Shown here: piece after piece, positions 17,249 through 25,907 of the stretch
Position numbering within the stretch: position 1 is the first letter of the stretch
Layout: each line of letters opens with the position of its first letter
DNA from: Porphyrobacter sp. TH134
Lineage (GTDB): Bacteria > Pseudomonadota > Alphaproteobacteria > Sphingomonadales > Sphingomonadaceae
Direction: 5' to 3'
Assembly (NCBI RefSeq): GCF_002855495.1
Contig: NZ_PKRO01000008.1
Coordinates: forward strand, 46,340 to 110,339
DNA: 64,000 bases
The notes under the pieces: generated by a model
What the model was told of the DNA's origin: nothing
What the model saw: only the letters and a program-made list of their open reading frames with translations
The model's database searches: none
Translations under genes and position numbers: made by a program

Positions 17249-18817
17249 ATGAGGAGCAATGGTATCGGTAACGCAGATCGCCTTGCGCGGGTCGTTGTGG
17301 TTGGTGGCGGCACCGCCGGATGGATGGCTGCCGCCGCGCTTTCGCGGTTCTTCAACGACGGCCGGCGCACCATCACGCTGATCGAATCCGATGCCATCGG
17401 CACGGTTGGTGTTGGCGAAGCGACGATCCCGCCGATCCGCAGCTTCAACGCGATGCTCGATATTACCGAGGCTGAATTTCTGCGGGAAACGCGCGGCACC
17501 TACAAACTCGGCATCGAGTTTGTGAACTGGGGCCGGATCGGTGATCGCTATATTCATCCTTTCGGCAATTTCGGACAGGATTTCCACGGCATCCCGTTTC
17601 ACCAGCTGTACCTGCGCGAACAGGCCCGCGGCGGAGCGGTGGGGGCAATTGGCGATTATTCGATGAGCGCAGCGGCGGCCCGCAGCGGCCGATTCGCCCG
17701 GCCAGCCGCCGGCGCACAATCGCTGGTGAAAGAGCTGGCCTATGCCTACCATTTCGATGCCGGGCTTTATGCTGCCTATCTGCGCCGCCTCGCCGAACGC
17801 CAGGGCATCTGCCGGGTCGAAGGCACAATCGTCCATGTCACCCGCGACGGCGAATCCGGCGATGTCGCCAGCCTGACGCTGGACAATGGCACCATCATTC
17901 CCGGCGATCTGTTCATCGATTGCTCGGGTTTCCGGGGCCTGCTGATCGAAGAGGCACTGGAAACGGGGTACGAGGATTGGTCGCGCTGGCTGCCGATGGA
18001 CCGCGCGCTGGCGGTGCCGAGCCGGACACCCGGCCCGCCTGACCCCTTCACCCGCGCCACCGCGCACACCGCCGGATGGCAATGGCGCATTCCGCTCCAG
18101 CACCGCACCGGCAATGGCCATGTCTATTCGAGCGCCTTCATGGACGAGGAGAGCGCCCGCGATATCCTGCTCGCCAACCTCGAAAGCGAGCCACTGGCTG
18201 AGCCGCGCGGCTTGCGCTTCCTCACCGGCATGCGGCGCAAGGCCTGGAACCACAATGTCGTGGCGCTGGGCCTTGCCTCGGGCTTTATCGAGCCCCTCGA
18301 ATCGACCTCGATCCACCTCGTCCAGAACGGTATCGCCCGCCTGTTTGCTCTGTTCCCGGACATGCCGATCAGCCCGATCGAACGCGATGAATACAACCGC
18401 GGCATGCGCGATGTGTTTGAAGATGTGCGGAATTTCGTCATCCTCCACTACAAGGCGACAGCGCGCGAGGATTCCGAATTCTGGCGGTATGTGAAGCACA
18501 TGGATGTGCCAGACAGCCTCACGCGCAAGATGGCCCTGTGGCAACACCGCGGGCGGGTGCTGCGCGACAATGCCGAGCTGTTCTCGCTGCCAAGCTGGAT
18601 TGCTGTCATGCTGGGGCAGAATATCTGGCCCGAAGCGCATGATCCGATTGCCGATACGCTGGACGAGGCCAAGGTCGCCGCTGCGATGGCGCAAATGCGC
18701 GAGGCTTACCGCGAGACGGCGGCCAAACTGCCCGTACACGAGGCATTTCTGCGCCAATCGGGCAGCTGGCATGATGATGGGGTGCAGGTTGCGCCGCCAC
18801 GGGCGGTCAACGCGTGA
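17249..18817 (+). CDS. Flavin-dependent tryptophan-halogenase-like protein 1
   Basis: A 522-residue protein of the tryptophan 7-halogenase family. It has the FAD dinucleotide motif VVVVGGGTAGWM (15-26), the family lysine Lys86 in GTYKLGIEF (equivalent to PrnA Lys79, which forms the chloramine/hypohalite relay), the WxWxIP signature at 277 (WQWRIP) and Glu351-Ser352 in LEPLESTSIHL (PrnA Glu346-Ser347). All key residues are thus present. It is divergent from the TonB receptor and begins a three-gene operon, each gene overlapping the next. Halogenase homologues beside carbohydrate TonB receptors are recurrent in Xanthomonas and sphingomonads; their natural substrate is not established. It follows GGGGAGCAGG and has no signal peptide. 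Confidence 0.9.
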   Translation: MRSNGIGNADRLARVVVVGGGTAGWMAAAALSRFFNDGRRTITLIESDAIGTVGVGEATIPPIRSFNAMLDITEAEFLRETRGTYKLGIEFVNWGRIGDRYIHPFGNFGQDFHGIPFHQLYLREQARGGAVGAIGDYSMSAAAARSGRFARPAAGAQSLVKELAYAYHFDAGLYAAYLRRLAERQGICRVEGTIVHVTRDGESGDVASLTLDNGTIIPGDLFIDCSGFRGLLIEEALETGYEDWSRWLPMDRALAVPSRTPGPPDPFTRATAHTAGWQWRIPLQHRTGNGHVYSSAFMDEESARDILLANLESEPLAEPRGLRFLTGMRRKAWNHNVVALGLASGFIEPLESTSIHLVQNGIARLFALFPDMPISPIERDEYNRGMRDVFEDVRNFVILHYKATAREDSEFWRYVKHMDVPDSLTRKMALWQHRGRVLRDNAELFSLPSWIAVMLGQNIWPEAHDPIADTLDEAKVAAAMAQMREAYRETAAKLPVHEAFLRQSGSWHDDGVQVAPPRAVNA

Positions 18818-20352
18818 GCGCGCGCGCGCCTGTTACCAAGATTGTCATCGTCGGCGGGGGCACCGCTGGCTGGATGACAGCGGCAGCGCTCGTCCGGGTG
18901 CTCGGCGCGATGCCGGGCCTGTCGGTCACGCTCATCGAAAGCGAGGCGATCGGCACCGTCGGCGTTGGCGAGGCGACCATCCCGCAGATCATCGGCTTCA
19001 ACCGCTTGCTGGGCCTCGATGAAATGCAATTCATGCGCGAGACCCGCGCGACCTACAAACTGGGCATCGAATTCGTCGACTGGCTGCGACCAGGCCATGC
19101 CTATGTCCATCCCTTCGGCAGCTTCGGGATCGACATGCTAGGGATCGAATTCCAGCACATCTGGCTACGCGGTCAGCAGGCTGGCGATACCTCGCGGATC
19201 GACGATTATTCGATTGCCGCGATGGCGGGCAAATCGGGCCGGTTCGCCTGGCCCCGCCCCGACAATCCCAAATCGCCGATGTCCAAGCTGTCCTATGCGT
19301 TCCAGTTCGATGCGGGCCGCTATGCGCGCTTTCTGCGTCGCTTTGCGGAAAGCGCTGGTGCGGTGCGGGTCGAAGGGCGGATCACCGACGTTCGCCGGGA
19401 CGGTGAGACTGGGTTTGTTACCTCTGTGCTGCTTGATGATGGCCGCGAGTTCGGCGGCGAATTGTTCATCGATTGCTCGGGATTTCGCTCCTTACTGCTG
19501 GGGCAGGCGTTGGGCGTGCCGTTCACCGACTGGAGCAAGTGGCTGCCCTGCGATTCGGCGGTGGCCGTGCCCTGCGAAATTGGCGGCCGCAACGAACCGC
19601 TGACCCGGTCAACCGCGCGCACCGCCGGATGGCAATGGCGGATCCCGCTGCAACACCGGATCGGCAATGGGCACGTGTTCTCATCAGCCCATATCGACCG
19701 GACGGCGGCGACCGATCTGCTGCTGGCCAATCTTGATGGCAAGCCGCTGGCCGATCCCAACCAGATTGCCTTCAAGGCCGGGCACCGCGAACGGGTGTGG
19801 GACAAGAATGTGGTGGCGCTGGGCCTTGCGGCGGGCTTTCTCGAACCGCTCGAATCAACCTCGATCCATCTGGTGCAGTCGGGCATTGCGCGGCTGCTGG
19901 CGCTGTTTCCCGACACGGGCTTTTCCCCCGCCGAAACCGAACGCTTCAACCGCGAATCCGTGCGCGAATATGTCAATATCCGCGACTTTCTGGTGCTTCA
20001 TTACCGCGCGAGTGAGCGCGATGATTCGGAATTCTGGCGCTATTGCCGTCATCTGCCCCCGCCTGATGGCCTCGCTGAAAAGCTGGAGCTGTTCCGTTCG
20101 TCCGGCCGGATCATCCGCGACAACAACGAATTGTTCACCGAAGATAGCTGGTTGTCGGTGATGCTGAGCCAGGGGGTGCAGCCGCAGACCTATCACCCCG
20201 CGGCATGGATGCTGGACGAGGGCGAGACCCGCAAACGGCTCGCCCATATTCGCGATGTGATCGCGCAGACCGTGAGCCAGCTGCCGTCGCAGGATGATTT
20301 CCTGCGGGCCAACGGCGGCGCGATTGCCGCTGCGGAATATCTGACCGCATGA
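18814..20352 (+). CDS. Flavin-dependent tryptophan-halogenase-like protein 2
   Basis: A 512-residue paralogue of the preceding gene. The GTG start overlaps the upstream stop (GTGA). It retains IVIVGGGTAGWM (10-21), Lys82 in ATYKLGIEF, WQWRIP at 273 and the Glu347 in LEPLESTSIHL, so it should be catalytically competent with FADH2, oxygen and halide supplied by a separate flavin reductase, which is not encoded nearby. Similarity to protein 1 runs along the full length, which indicates duplication. Two intact enzymes in one operon argue for different positions or substrates, or for a heteromer, but nothing in the sequence decides this. Its stop overlaps the start of the cupin-like gene. Confidence 0.9.
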   Translation: MSARAPVTKIVIVGGGTAGWMTAAALVRVLGAMPGLSVTLIESEAIGTVGVGEATIPQIIGFNRLLGLDEMQFMRETRATYKLGIEFVDWLRPGHAYVHPFGSFGIDMLGIEFQHIWLRGQQAGDTSRIDDYSIAAMAGKSGRFAWPRPDNPKSPMSKLSYAFQFDAGRYARFLRRFAESAGAVRVEGRITDVRRDGETGFVTSVLLDDGREFGGELFIDCSGFRSLLLGQALGVPFTDWSKWLPCDSAVAVPCEIGGRNEPLTRSTARTAGWQWRIPLQHRIGNGHVFSSAHIDRTAATDLLLANLDGKPLADPNQIAFKAGHRERVWDKNVVALGLAAGFLEPLESTSIHLVQSGIARLLALFPDTGFSPAETERFNRESVREYVNIRDFLVLHYRASERDDSEFWRYCRHLPPPDGLAEKLELFRSSGRIIRDNNELFTEDSWLSVMLSQGVQPQTYHPAAWMLDEGETRKRLAHIRDVIAQTVSQLPSQDDFLRANGGAIAAAEYLTA

Positions 20353-21359
20353 CCACGCTGCCCCAGCCTGTGCCGATGGCCGAAATTGCCGGGCCGGTTG
20401 GTCTGGAACAGTTTGAAGCCTTGCGTGCGGCGCTACGCCCGGTGGTGCTGCGCGGACAGGTGGCCGATTGGCCTGCTGTTGCCGCCGCGCGCGCGGGCGA
20501 TGGCCCCATTGCGGCGTACCTGAGGCGAGAACCTGCCACCCGTCCGGTCGGCGCGATTGCTGCGGCGCCGAGCGAGAAGGGTCGGTTTTTCTACACCCCC
20601 GATCTCACCCGGCTGAACTTCGTGCGCGGCAGCGGACGGCTGGAGACCTTTCTCGACGATCTGCTGGGCGCGGCGGCCATGCCCGATCCGCCAGCGATGG
20701 CGGTGCAATCAGAGGACATCGCCAGCCTGCTTCCCGCCTTTGCCCGCGACAACCGGCTGCCGCTGCTGCCGGACGTGGCGGCGCGCATCTGGATCGGCAA
20801 TCGCATCCGTGTCGGCGTGCATTACGACGCCAAGGAAAATGTCGCCTGCTGCGTGGCAGGGCGGCGGCGCTTTACATTGTATCCGCCCGAACAGATCACC
20901 GGGCTCTATCCCGGCCCGTTCGAGCTGACCCCGGCGGGCATCCCGGTCAGCATGGTCGATCCGCTGGCGCCCGATCTGGAGCGCTTCCCACGCTTCGCCG
21001 AAGCCGCCTGCCATGCCAGCGTGGCAACGCTGGAGGCAGGGGACGCGATCTACATTCCCTATGGCTGGTGGCACGGAGTGGAATCGCTCGATCCGGTCAG
21101 CATTCTGGTCAATTACTGGTGGGCGCCAGGCCAGCCCGAGGGGATCGCTAGCCCCTATGACGGGCTGCTTTACGCATTGCTCGCCTTCCGGCATCTGCCG
21201 GATGATCAGCGTGCCGTGTGGCGCGGAATTCTCGAATATTATGTCTTTTCAGATGATCCTGCGGCGCATCTGCCAGATCACGTGAAGGGTATTCTCGGCC
21301 CCGCCTCCCCCGAACGGTTCGCGCAGATGCGCGGCGCTATCCGGAAGGCGCTGGGCTAA
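20349..21359 (+). CDS. Cupin-like / JmjC-type Fe(II)-2-oxoglutarate oxygenase-like protein
   Basis: A 336-residue protein starting at an ATGA overlap with halogenase 2. The metal motif of JmjC-like cupins is visible: His158 and Asp160 in VGVHYDAKENV, followed by RRRFTLYPPEQ, and the distal His242 in GDAIYIPYGWWHGVESL. The double-stranded beta-helix therefore spans about 140-260, with an N-terminal capture segment (PVVLRGQVADWP) as in hydroxylases related to FIH. The family hydroxylates protein side chains or small molecules using Fe(II), oxygen and 2-oxoglutarate. Co-translation with two halogenases suggests a shared substrate or a shared protein target such as the adjacent receptor; that is inference. 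The 3' end overlaps the convergent gene by 23 bp. Confidence 0.82.
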   Translation: MTTLPQPVPMAEIAGPVGLEQFEALRAALRPVVLRGQVADWPAVAAARAGDGPIAAYLRREPATRPVGAIAAAPSEKGRFFYTPDLTRLNFVRGSGRLETFLDDLLGAAAMPDPPAMAVQSEDIASLLPAFARDNRLPLLPDVAARIWIGNRIRVGVHYDAKENVACCVAGRRRFTLYPPEQITGLYPGPFELTPAGIPVSMVDPLAPDLERFPRFAEAACHASVATLEAGDAIYIPYGWWHGVESLDPVSILVNYWWAPGQPEGIASPYDGLLYALLAFRHLPDDQRAVWRGILEYYVFSDDPAAHLPDHVKGILGPASPERFAQMRGAIRKALG

Positions 21360-22809
21360 CGGCAGCCGCGCTCGCCAGCCATGGCCCGTAAGACGGCGCA
21401 AAGGCGAGCGCGGCGCGCGCATTGGCTTCGAATGCGGCGCGGGCACTGGTTTCGGCGGCGGGATCGGCGGCTTTGGCTGCGGGCGACAGGCCGGGTGTCC
21501 AGCCAAGTGCCACCAGCAGGGCAAACTGTTCCTGCCCCAGCAACGGCAATTCTTCGCGGAAGGGAATGCGACCGCGCCGCTCAAACTGATCGATCACGGC
21601 AGCGACCCGCCCCGGCAATGCGCACGAACCGAACACGCGCTGGGCTTCGGGGCTTGCAAAGTGCATCGCCAGCACCTCGCGCACCCCTTCCATCATCAGG
21701 CCCGACCGGCGATTATATTCGGCGCGTTCAAGCGGTGCCATCGCCCGGCCCGGCAACATTTCCAGCAGCAGCGCCAATTGGCGGTGGGCGAGATCAAGAT
21801 GCAGCGGGCCCAGCGGCTCGAACCGCGCCGCCGCATCGCCAAGCGCGACGACATTGCCGATCCACGGCTCGGCCGCGCAGCCCGGCGTCAAGGCAATCGC
21901 GGCTTGCACAGGCGCGCCCAGCAACGCCTCAGCAGCAGCGCGTGGCAATGCTGCGGGCGTGCCCAGCGTAATATGCCGCCCATCCCGCCCGGCCACTTCG
22001 GTCACCCAACCGGCGCTGGTCAGCGTCACCCGGTCTTCCAAGGCGATGACCGGCGCGGCCGGCGCAGCGCAATAGATATGGCGGGTTGGCAGGCTGTCTG
22101 ACCAGTCGGTAAAGACAAAGTGCGGGTGCCCGGCCAGCACGGCGGCTTGCGGGCCGCTGCAATCGACAAACAGATCGGCGGCGATCAGGCCCTGTCCGGC
22201 GATCCCGATGGCGGCGATATTGTCATCCCCATCCACCAGTTCGATCCGGTCGATCACACCCTCGACATAGCCGATGCCCAGCGCCTGAGCCGCAGCGATC
22301 AGCAGCGCCCGGTAGGCCGGCGGATGCCAGCGCAGGGCATAATCAACCGCCGCCAGAGGCGAAGGCTCGCCAGGCGGCGGCGGCGCGAACCGGCCCGCTT
22401 CGGCCAGCACCTGCGCAAGACTGGCCGGCGCGGGTGCATGGGCGCCTGCCGCGCGCGCGCGATCGCGGGCGAGGGCGGTCCTGAGCGCAGGATCCAGCGC
22501 ATCCCCATAAGCGACGACGCTGCCCTGCCCCGCCCCGCCCCATCCCGACAGCCGCGTGACAAGCCGGTAAGACCCGCCAGCCTTGGCGATAATGTCAGCC
22601 TCGGCAATGCCCAGCCGGTCATGCAGCTTGTTGGTAAACGGCATCGCTGTTGGCGACCAATCGGCAAAGGATGCAGGGCCCGGTTGCCCGCCGATGACGA
22701 TCACCTCGCACCCCGGCAGGCTGCGGCGCAGCGCAATCGCGGCAAGCACGCCGAGCTGCCCGCCGCCCACCACGACGATCCGCCGCAAAGGTTCGCGCGG
22801 AAAACTCAC
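21337..22809 (-). CDS. Degenerate tryptophan-halogenase-like flavoprotein (protein 4)
   Basis: A 490-residue member of the halogenase fold lacking its catalytic signature. The FAD motif is kept but altered (IVVVGGGQLGVLAA, 11-24). The catalytic lysine is replaced by Arg82 (GSYRLVTRLSGW), the WxWxIP motif is absent (AGWVTEVAGRDG at the equivalent place) and the Glu-Ser of LESTSIHL is lost (FEPLGPLHLDL). VDCSGPQAAVL and VVALGDAAARFEPL still mark the flavin fold. It is probably not a halogenase; it may bind flavin, act as a partner subunit or catalyse another oxidation. It overlaps halogenase 3 by 4 bp (ATGA) and is the last gene of the transporter-halogenase operon. The frame is intact, so it is not an obvious pseudogene. 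Confidence 0.8.
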   Translation of the reverse strand: MSFPREPLRRIVVVGGGQLGVLAAIALRRSLPGCEVIVIGGQPGPASFADWSPTAMPFTNKLHDRLGIAEADIIAKAGGSYRLVTRLSGWGGAGQGSVVAYGDALDPALRTALARDRARAAGAHAPAPASLAQVLAEAGRFAPPPPGEPSPLAAVDYALRWHPPAYRALLIAAAQALGIGYVEGVIDRIELVDGDDNIAAIGIAGQGLIAADLFVDCSGPQAAVLAGHPHFVFTDWSDSLPTRHIYCAAPAAPVIALEDRVTLTSAGWVTEVAGRDGRHITLGTPAALPRAAAEALLGAPVQAAIALTPGCAAEPWIGNVVALGDAAARFEPLGPLHLDLAHRQLALLLEMLPGRAMAPLERAEYNRRSGLMMEGVREVLAMHFASPEAQRVFGSCALPGRVAAVIDQFERRGRIPFREELPLLGQEQFALLVALGWTPGLSPAAKAADPAAETSARAAFEANARAALAFAPSYGPWLASAAAVSPAPSG

Positions 22810-24332
22810 GCCGCGTCGGCCAGCCTTGCCGCTTCGCCGCGCAGATAATCGCGGTGACCGGGCATGGCGGCAACCTCGCCTGTCACGGCCATCCGCAACC
22901 GCTCGGTCGCGCGGGCGAGCGCATCGGGCGCGATCATCGCGGCGCGCGGGTCATGCACTTCGGGCAGCAGGCCTTGGCCGACATAGACTGCGATCCAGCT
23001 GGCATCGTAGAACAGGCCGTCGGAATATTTCTCGATCCGCCCTGCCCTGCGCCACAGCTCCAGCTTGTCAGCCAAGCTATCGGGCACGCGCATCGTGCGG
23101 ACATGGTTCCAGAACTCGGAATCATCGCGTGTGGTGGCGTGATAGTGGAGGATCAGGAAATCGCGCACCCGGTCATATTCCATGTCGACCAGCCGGTTGA
23201 ACTCGTCCCGGTCGCGCGGGTCGATGGCACCGGCTGCTGCCGGAAACAGCTCGATCAGATAGGTGATCGCCATCTGCGCCAGATAGATCGAGGTGGATTC
23301 AAGCGGTTCCAGAAACCCGCTCGCCAACCCGACGCCGATGACATTGTGGCTCCAGGACCGCGCACGGCGGCCGGGACGGAACTTCAGGATGCGGGGTTCC
23401 GCCAGCGGGGCGCCTTCGGCGCACGCGCGGATGGCATCGCAGGCCTGTTCTTCCGAAATATGCGCGGATGAAAAGACATAGCCATTGCCCATGCGGTGCT
23501 GGAGCGGGATTTGCCAGCGCCAGCCAGCCGGCATGGCCGTGGCGGTGGTGTAGGGGCGCAGGTCTTCGGTCGCATGGGTGCAGGGCATCGCGGCGGCGCG
23601 GTCACAGGGCAGCCAGTGCGTCCAGTCTTCCCACGGCACCTCCAATTCCTGCCCGAGCAGGATCGAACGGAAGCCGGAGCAGTCAATGAACAGATCGCCT
23701 TCGATCCGCCGCCCGTCCGCCAGCACCAGCGCGGTGACATCGCCGCTGGCGGGATCGCGCTCGACCGTGACCACCCGGCCTTCGTGCCGTTCAACCCCGA
23801 TACCGCGCGCAAATTCGCGCATGAACGGGCCGAATAGCGTCGCATCGAACTGATAGGCATAGCCATAGGTCGACCCAAGGCTGTCATCGGCGGAAGGCGG
23901 GCGGAAGCGGTTGGCCTTGGCCGCCGCCACCGCGAGCGAATAATCGCCAATCTCGCGCGCCTTGCCGTGCCGCGCCAGTTCCAGCCAATAGTGGTGAAAG
24001 CCGACGCCGCCCACTTCCTCGCCAAAGGAGCCGAAGGGGTGGATATAGCTTTCGCCGATCCGCCCGAAATCGCGGAAATCGATCCCCAGCTTGAAGGTCG
24101 CGTGGGTGGCCTTCATGAAGGCCGCCTCGTCGATCCCAAGCTTTTCGACAAAGCCGCGGATGTGCGGCAGCGTCGCCTCGCCCACCCCGACAATGCCGAT
24201 CTCCTCGCTTTCGACCAGCTGCACAGAGGCAAGGCCGGGGAGCAGCTTGGCAACCCCCGCAGCTGTCATCCAGCCCGCCGTGCCGCCGCCAAGGACGACG
24301 ACACGGACCGGCTTTGGGGCACTGTCGTTCAT
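22806..24332 (-). CDS. Flavin-dependent tryptophan-halogenase-like protein 3
   Basis: A 508-residue halogenase homologue. The start is the ATG at 24332 that gives MNDSAPKPVRVVVLGGGTAG; the longer upstream frame runs into the transporter gene. Lys81 in ATFKLGIDFRDFG, WRWQIP near 270 and LESTSIYL near 345 keep the catalytic set. It differs from proteins 1 and 2 in its insert ELARHGKAREIGDYSLAV and in Tyr for His after STSI. It lies 25 bp downstream of the sugar transporter on the same strand and is co-translated with the degenerate paralogue, so sugar uptake, halogenase 3 and its degenerate partner appear to form one operator-controlled unit. The substrate is unknown. Confidence 0.9.
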   Translation of the reverse strand: MNDSAPKPVRVVVLGGGTAGWMTAAGVAKLLPGLASVQLVESEEIGIVGVGEATLPHIRGFVEKLGIDEAAFMKATHATFKLGIDFRDFGRIGESYIHPFGSFGEEVGGVGFHHYWLELARHGKAREIGDYSLAVAAAKANRFRPPSADDSLGSTYGYAYQFDATLFGPFMREFARGIGVERHEGRVVTVERDPASGDVTALVLADGRRIEGDLFIDCSGFRSILLGQELEVPWEDWTHWLPCDRAAAMPCTHATEDLRPYTTATAMPAGWRWQIPLQHRMGNGYVFSSAHISEEQACDAIRACAEGAPLAEPRILKFRPGRRARSWSHNVIGVGLASGFLEPLESTSIYLAQMAITYLIELFPAAAGAIDPRDRDEFNRLVDMEYDRVRDFLILHYHATTRDDSEFWNHVRTMRVPDSLADKLELWRRAGRIEKYSDGLFYDASWIAVYVGQGLLPEVHDPRAAMIAPDALARATERLRMAVTGEVAAMPGHRDYLRGEAARLADAA

Positions 24333-24357
24333 GGTATCCTCGCTAACATGGGCAGGC

Positions 24358-25776
24358 TCAGCCGACCATCTCCTCCAGTTCCTTGCCCTTGGTCTCGACA
24401 ATGAACCGCTGGACGAGGAAGAAGCTGATGACGGCGCAAACGGCATAGAAGCTGTAGCTGGCCGCCAGCCCGATCCCCGCCGCCATCAGCGGGAAGGATT
24501 GCGCGATCAGGAAGTTTGCAAACCACTGGAAGAAACCCGCCACCGCCAGCGCGGAACCGCGGATCTGGTTGGGGAACATTTCGGCCAGCATCACCCACAT
24601 CACCGGGCCCCAGCTGACGTTGAAGAAGATCACGTACAGGTTCGCCGCGATCACCGCCGTGGTCCCGAGCCCGGCCGACAGGACAAGGTTGCCGCTGGCG
24701 TCCAATCCCCCTTGGCTGAACACAAAAACCATCACGAACAACGTTACCGCCATGCCTGCCGAACCGATCAGCAGCAGCGGTTTGCGCCCGACCTTGTCGA
24801 TCACTGCGATTGTGACAAAACAGGCCGCAATCGACACCGCGCCGGACACGATGTTGATGAGCAGCGAGTCGCTTTCGGTGAAACCCGCCAGCTGCCACAG
24901 CGTCGCGCCGTAATAGAAGATCACGTTGATCCCGACGAGCTGCTGGAACACCGCCAGCATGATCCCGACCCACACGATCGGCCGCATCCCCAACAGGCTT
25001 TTGGTGCCCGCAGGCGCCAGCACATCGGCGAGGCGCGGATTGTGATTTTCCGAAAAGCTCGCCCGGATTTCGGCAAGCTTGGTCGCCGCTTCCTCGGCCC
25101 CGAACAGATCGGTCAGCACCTTGGAGGCCTGTTCATGGCGGCCCCTGCCTATCAGGTAACGCGGGCTTTCCGGGATGAAGAACAGCGCGGCAAGAAAGAT
25201 TGCGGCCGGCACGGCCTGCATCAGATACATCCAGCGCCACGCGGCAATCCCGCCCCAGAAGGCTGCGGTGGAATCCCCGGCGGCTGCCGCAAGGGCATAA
25301 TTCACAAGAAACGCGAGCGTCAGGCCCGTGATGATCATGATCTGCTGCACCGTGGTCATCCGCCCGCGGATATTGGCAGGGGCGACCTCGGCGATATAGG
25401 CGGGCGACAGCACGCTCGCCGCGCCCACCGCCATGCCGCCAGCGATGCGCGCCAGTACGAACAACAGGTGGTTGGCGGTCAGCCCCTGGATCAGCGCACC
25501 GATCAGAAACAGGACGGCCGCAATCCGCATCACGTTGCGGCGGCCCATCTGGTCCGCCAGCGTGCCAGCAAAAAAGGCTCCGACAAAACAGCCGATCAGC
25601 AACGAACTGACGGTAAAGCCCAATCCGCCCACGCCCAGCCCAAAGGCCGCTTTCAACCCCGGCTGCGTGCCATTAACCGCGCCGCTGTCATAGCCGAACA
25701 GCAATCCGCCGATGGTCGCAACCGCCACGATTGCCGAAATCAGCACCATGTTGGCGCCTTCGCGCTGTGTCTCCAA
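24358..25776 (-). CDS. MFS sugar/H+ symporter (XylE/GlcP type)
   Basis: A transporter of about 472 residues with 12 predicted membrane segments. Family marks are GGLLFGYDSGAVNGTQ in helix 1, DQMGRRNVMR between helices 2 and 3, PESPRYLIGRGR at the end of helix 6 and DKVGRKPLLLIG in the second half. It should import D-xylose or another monosaccharide released in the periplasm. The frame is open back to 25839, but the operator lies there; I chose the TTG at 25776 because GAGAGGGATCT precedes it in the same layout as at the TonB receptor. ATG 25749 (MVLISAIVAV) is the alternative. It is divergent from the semialdehyde dehydrogenase and heads the operon with halogenases 3 and 4. Confidence 0.9.
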   Translation of the reverse strand: METQREGANMVLISAIVAVATIGGLLFGYDSGAVNGTQPGLKAAFGLGVGGLGFTVSSLLIGCFVGAFFAGTLADQMGRRNVMRIAAVLFLIGALIQGLTANHLLFVLARIAGGMAVGAASVLSPAYIAEVAPANIRGRMTTVQQIMIITGLTLAFLVNYALAAAAGDSTAAFWGGIAAWRWMYLMQAVPAAIFLAALFFIPESPRYLIGRGRHEQASKVLTDLFGAEEAATKLAEIRASFSENHNPRLADVLAPAGTKSLLGMRPIVWVGIMLAVFQQLVGINVIFYYGATLWQLAGFTESDSLLINIVSGAVSIAACFVTIAVIDKVGRKPLLLIGSAGMAVTLFVMVFVFSQGGLDASGNLVLSAGLGTTAVIAANLYVIFFNVSWGPVMWVMLAEMFPNQIRGSALAVAGFFQWFANFLIAQSFPLMAAGIGLAASYSFYAVCAVISFFLVQRFIVETKGKELEEMVG

Positions 25777-25820
25777 GATCCCTCTCCCCCGGGTTTGCGT
25801 GTTGCAACCCATGTCGTTTA

Positions 25821-25834
25821 TGGTAGCGCTACCT
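25821..25834. promoter_or_regulatory. LacI-type operator TGGTAGCGCTACCT between transporter and dehydrogenase
   Basis: It has 13 of 14 bases identical to the perfect palindrome at 7414. It lies in the divergent gap, 45 bp before the proposed transporter start and 74 bp before the dehydrogenase start, so one repressor dimer could control both transcription units. Confidence 0.78.
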
Positions 25835-25907
25835 TTCACGGAATGCGGACGATGGCAAGCCGCCTTTTATTCACAATTCGGCTTTGGGCTTTTTGAGAGG
25901 AATGGGC

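Noticed and set aside
24330..24348. A TGGTATCC..GCTAACA sequence before halogenase 3 as a fourth LacI-type operator
   Set aside because: The half-sites are separated by extra bases and lack the central TAGCGCTA core; it overlaps the start codon and lies inside an operon, so it is probably chance.
24091..25896. A 601-codon plus-strand frame opposite the sugar transporter
   Set aside because: The minus-strand frame is a clear 12-TM sugar porter with family motifs; the opposite frame is a low-complexity His/Gln/Arg-rich shadow.
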